Of a stretch of DNA of 10,810 nucleotides, positions 1 to 6,496 are shown in pieces (position 1 is the stretch's first letter; every line of letters begins with the position of its first letter). The position numbers were made by a program, and so were the translations under genes. This DNA comes from Verrucomicrobiota bacterium. GTDB taxonomy: Bacteria; Verrucomicrobiota; Verrucomicrobiia; Limisphaerales; AV2. Below the pieces are notes generated by a model that was not told where the DNA came from, ran no database searches, and saw only the letters and a list, made by a program, of their open reading frames with translations. The DNA lies in contig QHPA01000130.1 of the NCBI GenBank assembly GCA_003218935.1, positions 1-10,810 of the forward strand. The letters run 5' to 3'.

Positions 1-829
1 TAATGCCCGCGATGTTCGCCCGCCGGCAGCGGCACAGAAACACTTCGCCCCGCCGTTTCTGATCCAGTGTCGCCAGACGCGGAAACAGCGGTCCATCGGC
101 GGGCAAGGTTTGCAGTAATTTTGCCAGACCTTCTCCGAATTGCAGACGAGACACCGTGCCGGTCTTTCGCCGCCTATAGACCACCAGCCGATGTTCCCAA
201 TCAATGTGCTCGGCGGTCAATTGCGCCACGTCCGTTTGCGCACCGCCAAGGTGCCATAATAGTTCAAGGAATGCCTTGAATTCAGGTTTGGTTTCTTGGG
301 CCAGCAATTTCTGATGTTCCTCCAATGTGACTCCGCGCCGTTCCCGATACACAATGGGCGGCCACTGCTTGCGTGGCAGAATCGCGCGCGAAAGCCAGCC
401 GGTGTCCAGCGCAAAGTTGTGCAGTCGCCGCAGATGGTCGTTGACCGAAACCGCGTCTTTCCGCAACACGCGTAGGAAATCGTCGGCTTGGGTTTGGAGA
501 ATCGGCACACGCCGCAGCGAGTCGAACGCCTTGCCTTGGTAAGCGCGTTGGTAACGCTGCTTGGTGCTGCCGGTCTTGAGCCGGATCAATTCGTCCATGG
601 CGAACTGCCAGGTGCGATCCAGTCCTTCGGGGTTGCCGGCGGCCAGATAGGCACGGGCCAGTTGCACGTTGAGTTCCGGTTGGCGCATCGCCTCGTTGCG
701 CGCATGACATAGTTTGGATGCCTCGCCGAGGTCGGTTGTGCCGAGGCTTTCCTGCTTGCCGGTGAGGTTGTCTTGGAGATAATACCGCCCGCTTTGCGAG
801 CGCCGATAGAGTCGGAAACGCAGCTTCAT
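1..829 (-). CDS. tyrosine recombinase (phage-type integrase), C-terminus cut by window edge
   Basis: Site-specific DNA recombinase of the tyrosine integrase superfamily; 276 residues are visible and the frame is still open at base 1. The start is the ATG at 829-827, preceded by a good Shine-Dalgarno GAAAGG (836-841) six bases away. Residues 1-50 form a short basic N-terminal part, residues about 70-155 an alpha-helical SAM-like core-binding domain, and the catalytic domain begins near residue 165. The first catalytic box reads WHLGGAQTDVAQLTAEHIDW (residues 192-211), where families normally have TGxRxxE; the expected Arg is Gln198. The beta-hairpin lysine is likely K222 in RRRKTG. The HxxR and Tyr boxes would lie beyond the window. 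From memory, compact integrases of this kind with a similar box occur in Verrucomicrobiota, so the Gln may be lineage-typical rather than a lesion. Whether it sits in a mobile element cannot be decided here. Confidence 0.85.
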   Translation of the reverse strand, partial: MKLRFRLYRRSQSGRYYLQDNLTGKQESLGTTDLGEASKLCHARNEAMRQPELNVQLARAYLAAGNPEGLDRTWQFAMDELIRLKTGSTKQRYQRAYQGKAFDSLRRVPILQTQADDFLRVLRKDAVSVNDHLRRLHNFALDTGWLSRAILPRKQWPPIVYRERRGVTLEEHQKLLAQETKPEFKAFLELLWHLGGAQTDVAQLTAEHIDWEHRLVVYRRRKTGTVSRLQFGEGLAKLLQTLPADGPLFPRLATLDQKRRGEVFLCRCRRANIAGI

Positions 830-1058
830 GTGTCGCCTTTCACTAATGAACAGGCTAACTCACTTGAAGCCGCGACCGGTAATAAGCGGTGCATCCAATT
901 TGCCAGACATAAGTCGGTTTAAGCCGAACTATGATTTGCTGACAAATTTGCTGGCACTGCCTCGAACCGATTTCCTAACTCGTTGATGCACTCGCATCCC
1001 GAGCGGAAGGCTGCGGGCTGGGCACAGCCCGCCCTACCTGACCGTTCATGGAGCACAC
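830..1058. other. intergenic region between integrase and macrodomain gene
   Basis: No supported coding region and no tRNA-like fold. It holds the ribosome binding site of the integrase, a short direct repeat ATTTGCTG at 934-941 and 946-953, an imperfect palindrome around 913-927 (TCGGTTTAAGCCGA core), and the perfect GC-rich hairpin at 1013-1032 listed separately. The integrase promoter must lie here if it is transcribed alone, but I see no convincing -35/-10 pair. Confidence 0.5.
1013..1032. repeat. perfect GC-rich palindrome, REP-like
   Basis: GCGGGCTG (1013-1020), a four-base loop GGCA, then CAGCCCGC (1025-1032): an eight-base-pair perfect stem. It lies 27 bp past the stop of the macrodomain gene. 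No T-run follows on either strand, so it is not a classical intrinsic terminator; an intergenic REP-like element or a transcript-end stabilising hairpin fits better. Whether it recurs in the genome cannot be seen here. Confidence 0.5.
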
Positions 1059-1589
1059 TCAACCGGCCAATTCCCTCACGGCCTGCTTGTGGATATCAAA
1101 AGCGCTCTTGCCAAAACAAACGAGAACCACTTTTTCAATCGACCTGTTCCGTTCGAGAAACGTTTTGATTTCTGTGACAGCCAGGGACGCTGCGCGTTCC
1201 ATTGGAAAGCCGTACGCGCCGGTGCTGATGGACGGAAACGCAATCGTCTTCACGCCGTTCTGTTCAGCCAGAGCGAGAGAGTTTCGATAACAACCCGCGA
1301 GCAATTCGTCCTCGCCATGTTCGCCATCGCGCCAAACGGGGCCGACTGTGTGAATGACCCATTTGGCCGGGAGCTTGTAGCCTTTGGTGATCCTTGCCTG
1401 ACCGGTCGGGCAACCGCCCAGCTTGCGGCATTCTTCGAGCAACTCCGGCCCGGCGGCGCGATGGACGGCGCCGTCCACACCCCCGCCGCCGAGCAGCGTG
1501 GTGTTCGCCGCATTCACAATCGCGTCCACGCGCAGCTTCGTGACGTCGCCTTCAACGACCTCGATTCGTTTCTTGATGCTGTGATTCAC
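1059..1589 (-). CDS. macrodomain O-acetyl-ADP-ribose deacetylase / ADP-ribosyl hydrolase, YmdB type
   Basis: A 176-residue single macrodomain, the usual length for E. coli YmdB and MacroD-type enzymes, which hydrolyse O-acetyl-ADP-ribose and remove mono-ADP-ribose from acidic residues in the cytoplasm. All family motifs are visible: VVEGDVTKL (11-19), [20 protein letters not shown] (24-43) with Asn29 and Asp39 matching the catalytic Asn/Asp pair of Ymd[15 protein letters not shown], and the phosphate loop [10 protein letters not shown]. The start is GTG at 1589-1587; an in-frame TGA lies three codons upstream, so there is little choice, though the ribosome binding site is poor. It begins 45 bp after the kinase gene on the same strand and could be the last cistron of that unit. 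Family assignment is firm; the in vivo substrate is unknown. Confidence 0.93.
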   Translation of the reverse strand: MNHSIKKRIEVVEGDVTKLRVDAIVNAANTTLLGGGGVDGAVHRAAGPELLEECRKLGGCPTGQARITKGYKLPAKWVIHTVGPVWRDGEHGEDELLAGCYRNSLALAEQNGVKTIAFPSISTGAYGFPMERAASLAVTEIKTFLERNRSIEKVVLVCFGKSAFDIHKQAVRELAG

Positions 1590-1626
1590 AACAATTCACA
1601 AAGCGATTCAACTCCTGCCGCCCGTC

Positions 1627-1661
1627 GGCGAGCCCTACTCGCCGGCCGTGGAGGGCTCGCC
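1627..1661. repeat. inverted repeat spanning the kinase stop codon
   Basis: Ten-base perfect arms at 1627-1636 (GGCGAGCCCT) and 1652-1661 (AGGGCTCGCC) with a 15-base GC-rich loop. The left arm overlaps the kinase TAG stop (1637-1635). On the minus-strand RNA this could fold at the end of the kinase message, but no U-tract follows, so intrinsic termination is doubtful. It may attenuate or stabilise the transcript between kinase and macrodomain genes. Confidence 0.4.
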
Positions 1662-3764
1662 CGGCGCGTTTTTGATGGCCGACTCCAAATCATCCAAGGT
1701 GGTTTTCCATTTTTGTCCGAGCCTGGGATCCTCCGGTGGCTTAATCGAGTCGACGTTGACGACCGTTTCGACAGGATTGCTGCCGGAGATCGTCTTCAGC
1801 ACCAAGTGCGGCGAAATGCGCTTCAAACCACGCCAGGTCATGCGCCAGCGATCAAAAGGCGACGGCTTCCAAGCCTGGATTAATCGAACTTCACCAACGA
1901 CTTCGCCTTTCGGAACCGTGGCCAGCAGCCAACTCGCCTGGTCCCCGGTCGCGTAACCCGCGCGTTGCGCCCATTCTTCGATCGCCTGGGCTGTCTGCTC
2001 GGCGGTGAATTGGCCGCGCACCGAGCGATTCAGCCATTTGCGCGGTCCGGAATAGTCGAACATGTCGGCCACAGTCATGGCCATGTAGGCAGCCAGAGCG
2101 GACAGCAGCGCCGTCGCAGTCAAAGCGGCACCGTGGCGCAACGCTGTCAACCAGAAGCTGCCGAACATTTCACGCAGTCGCCACGGCGCAACCAGCGACC
2201 ACAACACCAGCGCCAGGCAAAGGGAGGCCAACGCGCCAGACAGAAGGATTGGGAGCCAACCGAACGTTCCTTCGTGAGGCCCGCTCGTCCCCCAACCCCA
2301 TTGCCAGAAACCACGCCAGGTGAAACTCGAGGGAGAGAGTTCCACCGTCGGCACCTGCTCCTTGAATGCAGTGAGTTGGCGCACGAGTATGTGTTCGTGT
2401 CCTTTGTAGCTCGCGGCGAACTTTTCGATGGCCCTGCCTTGCCAGCGCGACGGGGCAGCTTCCCAACGGGTTTCAAGGGCGCCAATGAGAAAGCAATACC
2501 CGAGGAATGCGACAAAGACGGCCCCGAGAATGTTCACGCGCTGCTGAGCTCTGCTCAAGTGATTCCAACTTTGCGCCAACGCCGGCACGAGCTGCGCGCG
2601 TCGAGACGTCAACGCGGTGAAAAGCGCGCCCAGAATCAGGGCGGCGACAAAGAGGCCGGAGCTGCGAAGATTCCACAGAGCTGCGGGCGCCAACCAACTC
2701 GCCAACAAAATTCCAAATTCCGAAGTCCAGAGTCGCAGACGCGATTTTGCTCTCTTAGAAATCGTCTCCACGTCGGTTTTCAGCTCACGCATCGTCGGCG
2801 GCAGCTTTTCCATGATGCCCGTGATGCTCTCCACGTCGGTCCTCACTTCGCTGACGTGCTGGTAGCGGCGCTCGACATCGCGCTCCAGCGAGTGCAGCAC
2901 CACTTCATCGACCCGCACATCGACTTGCACCTTTTGCGAGGGCGGGGCGAACCGGCCCATCGGCAATTCCCCGGTCAGCATCTCGTAGAAGACCACGCCC
3001 AGCGAATAAATGTCCGCGCGATGATCCACTTCCTGCGGTTTTTCGATTTGCTCCGGCGCCATGTAATGCGGCGTGCCCATCACTTGCTGCGACCGCGTGA
3101 GCGTGAAGTCGTTCGCCTCCTTGTCCAGCAGTTTGGCCAGGCCGAAGTCCGCAATTTTCACTCGCCCTTTTTTATCGAGGAGAATGTTCCCTGGCTTGAT
3201 GTCGCGATGGACGATTCCTTCTTCGTGGGCGTATTGGAGCGCCTCGCAGATCTTCGGAACGATACCGAGCGCCTCAGCCGGCGCGATCCGCCGCGATTGT
3301 TCGAGTTGGCGAAGGTTCACGCCATCGACAAATTCCATGATGAAATAATAGAACTCACGCGCCTGCCCGAAATCGTAAACCGAGACAATGTTCGGATGAT
3401 TGAGCCGGGCCAGCGCGCGGGCCTCGCGCGTGAATCGCTCCGCAAACGACGGGTCACGGCCGGCGGCCGGTGGCAGTATCTTGAGCGCGACCAGCCGGTC
3501 CAGTTGGGGTTGCCGCGCCTTATAAACCACGCCCATGCCGCCCTGGCCAAGCAGTTCGAGGATTTCGAGCTGGGGAAAGGCGTTCGCGAGTTCACCCGGC
3601 GTCGGCGGCATGAACCGCGCCTCGGGCGGTGTCGCCGGAGCCGCCGTTGGAGGATGCCCTTCTGTGTCGAAACCCCCTTTCACGAGACACTCAGGGCACA
3701 AACCCTGAGGCGCATCCATTGGAATCGGTTTCAAGCAGCCGTTGCAGAATCTTGCAGTAGCCAT
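1635..3764 (-). CDS. membrane Ser/Thr protein kinase with N-terminal zinc ribbon
   Basis: A 709-residue Hanks-type (PknB-like) kinase. An N-terminal zinc ribbon has CNGC (7-10) and CPEC (23-26). The kinase domain spans about 67-320 with every catalytic element: GQGGMG glycine loop (73-78), VALK lysine K95, helix-C Glu114, HRDIKPGN with Asp188 and Asn193, DFG (206-208), GTPHYMAPE (230-238) and a DIYSLG subdomain IX. About five hydrophobic spans follow (roughly 350-366, 371-387, 412-430, 500-525, 545-570), then a C-terminal region of about 130 residues that I do not recognise. The ATG at 3764-3762 is chosen because GGAAGG (3771-3776) sits six bases upstream; a GTG ten codons earlier (3794) has a purine run abutting it and is less likely. 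It follows the zinc-ribbon gene by 73 bp and a sigma factor gene, a common kinase/sigma pairing. Targets and signal are unknown. Confidence 0.93.
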   Translation of the reverse strand: MATARFCNGCLKPIPMDAPQGLCPECLVKGGFDTEGHPPTAAPATPPEARFMPPTPGELANAFPQLEILELLGQGGMGVVYKARQPQLDRLVALKILPPAAGRDPSFAERFTREARALARLNHPNIVSVYDFGQAREFYYFIMEFVDGVNLRQLEQSRRIAPAEALGIVPKICEALQYAHEEGIVHRDIKPGNILLDKKGRVKIADFGLAKLLDKEANDFTLTRSQQVMGTPHYMAPEQIEKPQEVDHRADIYSLGVVFYEMLTGELPMGRFAPPSQKVQVDVRVDEVVLHSLERDVERRYQHVSEVRTDVESITGIMEKLPPTMRELKTDVETISKRAKSRLRLWTSEFGILLASWLAPAALWNLRSSGLFVAALILGALFTALTSRRAQLVPALAQSWNHLSRAQQRVNILGAVFVAFLGYCFLIGALETRWEAAPSRWQGRAIEKFAASYKGHEHILVRQLTAFKEQVPTVELSPSSFTWRGFWQWGWGTSGPHEGTFGWLPILLSGALASLCLALVLWSLVAPWRLREMFGSFWLTALRHGAALTATALLSALAAYMAMTVADMFDYSGPRKWLNRSVRGQFTAEQTAQAIEEWAQRAGYATGDQASWLLATVPKGEVVGEVRLIQAWKPSPFDRWRMTWRGLKRISPHLVLKTISGSNPVETVVNVDSIKPPEDPRLGQKWKTTLDDLESAIKNAPGEPSTAGE

Positions 3765-3770
3765 ATCAAT

Positions 3771-3776
3771 CCTTCC
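3771..3776 (-). promoter_or_regulatory. Shine-Dalgarno of the kinase gene
   Basis: GGAAGG on the minus strand, six bases before the ATG at 3764. It decides this start over the GTG at 3794. Confidence 0.65.
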
Positions 3777-3837
3777 ATTCCCGTTCGTTTCCACCCCTTA
3801 CAGAAGGATTCCGCGCCCAAGGTTACAGTCCCGTTCA

Positions 3838-4086
3838 CTAAGGCGCCGGCGGTTCGTCCTTTTTAACCGAAAGACCCTTGCGAGGCGCAACCTCTGGCGG
3901 CGGCACGAACGTGGCCCAGGTCATTCCCGACTGCGCCTGGTAGTTGCCTTCCGCAACAACGGTCGGCGACGGCGGGATGACGATGAGGTGGTTGCAGCCG
4001 GGGCACTGGATTTGTTTGCCGGAGAACTTGCTGTCGCATTGAATGTGCTGCTCGCAATGCGGGCAGGAGAATTTGAATTCGCTCAT
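3838..4086 (-). CDS. small zinc-ribbon protein
   Basis: An 82-residue protein starting at ATG 4086 (AGG at a usable distance upstream). Residues 1-40 form a zinc ribbon with two CxxC knuckles, CPHC (8-11) and CPGC (28-31), in a context (FSCPHCEQHIQC...GKQIQCPGCNHLIVIP) that recurs in Verrucomicrobiota, where it often precedes longer low-complexity or membrane tails. Here the tail (41-82) is short, proline-rich and ends in a charged stretch, with no membrane segment or catalytic domain. It lies between a sigma factor gene (138 bp upstream) and a kinase that carries its own zinc ribbon (73 bp downstream), suggesting a role as adaptor or partner in that cassette. That role is inference; the zinc-binding fold is what the sequence supports. 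Confidence 0.8.
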   Translation of the reverse strand: MSEFKFSCPHCEQHIQCDSKFSGKQIQCPGCNHLIVIPPSPTVVAEGNYQAQSGMTWATFVPPPEVAPRKGLSVKKDEPPAP

Positions 4087-4224
4087 AAGCCTGGTGATCT
4101 GGGTGGTTGATTGCGCTGACTCATACTCGATTCGGTCATTTTATCCAATCACAAATTCAGGGGGTGCACGCGCCTTTCAGAAGAAACCTGCGAACAAGGT
4201 TATATCGGCGTGTGGTGGCGAGGC

Positions 4225-4977
4225 TTAACCGGCCAGCACGGCAAACAAATACCGCAATTCCTCCTCGACCTCGTCCGGACTCCCGACCGTGTTCGCAATC
4301 TCCTCACGCAGCGAGTCGCGATACCGCCGGCGCAGACGATGCACCGCCACCTTCACCGCGCCTTCACTCAGGCCGGCTTTTCTCCCGAGTTCGGCGTAGG
4401 GCAACGAACTGCGGTCGCCGGTCAGGCAGGCTTTCAGCCGATCAAACAGCGCCGCCTTGCCCGTAGCGGAATATTCCTCGCGCAGCCGCGCCAACACTTG
4501 TTCGAGCAAGGTCAACGCCCAGCGCCGCTCGAAGATTTTGTCGGCGGAAAGTGTGTCCGCAGGTTCCAGGCTGTAACGCGTCTCGGCGGACTCGCTGTTC
4601 AGCGAAACAAATGTTTGATCGCCGCCGCGTTTGACCGCCTTCGCCTTGTCCCATTCATTCGCCAGAAAATGTTTCAGCGACGCCAGCAGGAACGAACGGA
4701 ACCGGCCCTTCTCGCGGTCCACGTCGCCGAGATAATTTTTTCCGATCAACCGCGCGAAAAATTCCTGGGTCAGGTCTTGCGCGTCGTGCGGGCCGTGTCC
4801 CTGCCGGCGCACATAAGCGTAGAGCGGATACCAATAAACCCGGCAGAGTTTCGCCAGCGCATCGCGCGCCTGTGTGGTATCACTCCGTCCGGCTTTCAAC
4901 ACGATCGTCCACCGCGTCGTGGCGAACTCGCGGGCGCCGGGCGGGACGGAATCCTCATTTTCGTTGAAAGCGCTCAA
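4225..4977 (-). CDS. RNA polymerase sigma factor, ECF-like, kinase-associated type
   Basis: A 250-residue sigma-70 family factor with region 2 (about 45-115: YWYPLYAYVRR...DAQDLTQEFFARLI...GRFRSFLLASLKHFLANE) and region 4 (about 155-225) ending in a clear helix-turn-helix, LPYAELGRKAGLSEGAVKVAVHRLRRRYR. The N-terminal FATTRWTIVLKAG is typical of the long ECF-like factors of Planctomycetes and Verrucomicrobiota that neighbour Ser/Thr kinases. No anti-sigma gene is present; activity may instead be governed by the kinase encoded two genes downstream, as known or proposed for such pairs. The start is TTG at 4977-4975: the frame is closed by TGA at 5004-5002 and contains no ATG or GTG before residue 1, and AGGATGAG precedes it. 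It overlaps the end of the nucleotidyltransferase remnant as TTGA, an arrangement that allows translational coupling. Confidence 0.92.
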   Translation of the reverse strand: MSAFNENEDSVPPGAREFATTRWTIVLKAGRSDTTQARDALAKLCRVYWYPLYAYVRRQGHGPHDAQDLTQEFFARLIGKNYLGDVDREKGRFRSFLLASLKHFLANEWDKAKAVKRGGDQTFVSLNSESAETRYSLEPADTLSADKIFERRWALTLLEQVLARLREEYSATGKAALFDRLKACLTGDRSSLPYAELGRKAGLSEGAVKVAVHRLRRRYRDSLREEIANTVGSPDEVEEELRYLFAVLAG

Positions 4978-5171
4978 CTCATCCTGGGCACGGTTATCCG
5001 ATCAGCTTCTAATTTTTCGACATCCACATCGTATGTCGCCCGCGCCGAGCCGTGCGCCATTGACGCGCCGCCGCCAATCAGGATGAGCTTCACCTGGTGC
5101 TTCAGCAGCAGTGGAAGCAACTCCTCGAAGTTTGGGTCGCTTGATTTCCGCGCCCCGGATTCCGTGAGCAA
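4974..5171 (-). pseudogene. truncated AbiEii/AbiGii-like nucleotidyltransferase remnant
   Basis: A 65-codon frame (TTG at 5171) whose first 45 residues match the N-terminus of nucleotidyltransferase-fold proteins: SSDPNFEELLPLLLKHQVK, then the GG-S/A motif ILIGGGASMAHGSARATYDVDV, with the DxD metal ligands (DVD) in place. Family members continue for at least 100 more residues; here the frame changes to unrelated sequence (EKLEADRITV) and stops at TGA 4976-4974, exactly where the sigma factor begins. An N-terminal stub of a fold used by AbiE-type toxins and by uncharacterised small nucleotidyltransferases is therefore all that remains, most simply after a deletion. Without the rest of the domain it should not be catalytic. 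A functional short peptide cannot be excluded but has no support. Confidence 0.7.
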
Positions 5172-5364
5172 ACTTCATAAAACTCTGGAACTTTCGGAAC
5201 CGCTCGTCCACCGTCAGCTTCAGGTTCTCGCGCAACAACGTCCGGTCAATGTCCTTCTTGTACGCCTCGATTACGGGATCAAATACGTCCGGCGGTGCCA
5301 ATTCAGGCAGGGGGCGATAGCCGGCTGACGATTCCCGGATTTCCTCTGGCGCGCGATCATTCAT
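5002..5364 (-). pseudogene. small conserved partner of the nucleotidyltransferase, 3' end probably scrambled
   Basis: Frame of 120 residues from ATG 5364 (a GTG at 5403 is also possible; neither has a strong ribosome binding site). Residues 28-70 carry FDPVIEAYKKDIDRTLLREN followed by LKLTVDERFRKFQSFMKFA, a helical, charged segment I associate with roughly 80-90-residue proteins encoded directly before small nucleotidyltransferase genes in Verrucomicrobiota and other soil bacteria, where they may be antitoxin-like. After about residue 70 the frame overlaps the nucleotidyltransferase frame for some 170 bases and reads as arginine-rich out-of-frame sequence, so the original stop has probably been lost through a frameshift. 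Together with the truncated neighbour this looks like a decaying two-gene module. The conserved segment is clear; the function is not known to me. Confidence 0.55.
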
Positions 5365-5446
5365 TCGTGCAATCCACGATAGCGGATTCGAGCGCTTTTG
5401 CACAGCCCCGGCTCAAGGCGCCAGTGCCGACGAAAGGATTGCGTCT

Positions 5447-6436
5447 TCACTTCACACCGGCGTTGGCTGCGGCTTCAGGGTCAATCTTTTTCAAAGCTTC
5501 TCGGGCAAGCGGCTGAACATATGGCGGCCACGGAGGATCTGGAGGGCCGAGTATCTTAAGGAGGGTAGGGACGGCAGACTTAGCCAACGGCCCCATTTCA
5601 CCCAGCGCTCTCAGAATTTCCCGGTTTTGTGGATTCCGATCGAACTGCTCAATCACCACGGAGACGACGTTCGTGTCCTGGCTGATACGCCAAAGGGCTA
5701 TGGCCGCGCTCAGCCGCATCGGGGCGTTAGTGTCGCTCAACGACTGCCTCAGCCAGGGAACAGCCATTTGAGCGTCAGGACCAACCTCCCCCAACGCCCA
5801 GGCGGCGGTTCCTCGGATTCCGACGAGGTGTCCGTTGGTCCCAAATCGCAACGTCGCGATGAAAGCGGAAACAGCGGGCTTCGCTTTCGACCCCATCAAG
5901 CCCAAGGCTACCAGGGCCGAACCACGGACCCAGTCATCAGGATCGCTCAACAATTTGCAAAGCTCTGGCACTGCCGCGTCGGCTTTCGCGCCCATGTATT
6001 GAATCCCGAGGACGGCAACGCACCGGACGTGAGGGTCTCGATCCTCCAAAGCAGCGATCAACCGGGGTAGTTCCTGCTGTCCGACTGCCATTAACGCGTT
6101 GCCGATTTTGCCAGGAAAGTTCGGGTCCACCGGTTTGGGCGTCGGAAGGCGCTGTCGCAAAAATGCAGGAAGCTTCGGCCAAATCGCTCGATAGAGTCTT
6201 TGAACGGCAGGGTCTTCGTGCCGCGCTTTTTCTAAAAGGAACGGGATCGCCTTCGGGCCAATTGCGCCAATCGAATTCATCGCTTGCGTGTGGTTGGTCG
6301 AGTAAAGCAAATCCACCCAGTCACTCAGCGATTTCCCCTGGTAACTCGGCTCGCGCGGACGCAAAGCATAGATCCCCACGACGAGGATAACGATTGCCGC
6401 AGCAACGCACAGCACAATGACCCGGCCTCGTTTCAT
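5447..6436 (-). CDS. membrane-anchored HEAT-repeat protein
   Basis: 329 residues starting at ATG 6436, with GGAG (6441-6444) four bases upstream; a TTG at 6481 would add 15 residues without support. An N-terminal hydrophobic helix (about 5-25, VIVLCVAAAIVILVVG) after MKRGR acts as an uncleaved signal anchor, placing the rest outside the cytoplasmic membrane. YQGKSLSDWVDLL (32-44) is the lead-in segment seen in many verrucomicrobial HEAT proteins. About five to six HEAT/PBS-like helical repeats follow (around 48-72, 122-150, 154-186, 207-220, 226-255, 272-296), with the repeated pattern A-V-P-x-L and A-L-G-x-M/V-G. Such solenoids are protein-interaction scaffolds; no catalytic site is visible. 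It follows the metallohydrolase gene by 60 bp on the same strand, so cotranscription is likely. Confidence 0.88.
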   Translation of the reverse strand: MKRGRVIVLCVAAAIVILVVGIYALRPREPSYQGKSLSDWVDLLYSTNHTQAMNSIGAIGPKAIPFLLEKARHEDPAVQRLYRAIWPKLPAFLRQRLPTPKPVDPNFPGKIGNALMAVGQQELPRLIAALEDRDPHVRCVAVLGIQYMGAKADAAVPELCKLLSDPDDWVRGSALVALGLMGSKAKPAVSAFIATLRFGTNGHLVGIRGTAAWALGEVGPDAQMAVPWLRQSLSDTNAPMRLSAAIALWRISQDTNVVSVVIEQFDRNPQNREILRALGEMGPLAKSAVPTLLKILGPPDPPWPPYVQPLAREALKKIDPEAAANAGVK

Positions 6437-6496
6437 TCCACTCCGCTTTCGCCAACTTCCTGGGCGACGGCAACAACTCAAAGCATCTTCGGTCGG

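Noticed and set aside
1..1058. A complete integrative element or tRNA attachment site next to the integrase
   Set aside because: No tRNA, no excisionase or other mobile-element genes and no long direct repeats are visible; the integrase itself is cut by the window edge.
1627..1661. Intrinsic terminator at the end of the kinase gene
   Set aside because: The stem is good but no U-run follows on the minus-strand RNA and the loop is long, so it is recorded only as an inverted repeat.
1089..1883. 264-codon plus-strand open frame
   Set aside because: Opposite the macrodomain gene, whose motifs are unmistakable, and the end of the kinase gene.
3765..3794. GTG at 3794 as the kinase start
   Set aside because: The possible ribosome binding purines abut the GTG with no spacing, whereas the ATG at 3764 has GGAAGG at six bases.
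1965..3866. 633-codon open frame on the plus strand opposite the kinase
   Set aside because: Fully antisense to a gene with complete kinase motifs; its translation is Arg/His/Gln-rich without any recognisable domain, as expected from the GC-biased third positions of the kinase gene.
4210..5328. 372-codon plus-strand open frame
   Set aside because: Runs opposite the sigma factor and the nucleotidyltransferase remnant and shows no domain; the sigma factor on the other strand has clear regions 2 and 4.
4974..5403. An intact AbiE-type toxin-antitoxin defence pair
   Set aside because: The nucleotidyltransferase lacks everything after the DxD motif and the partner frame has lost its stop, so only remnants can be claimed.
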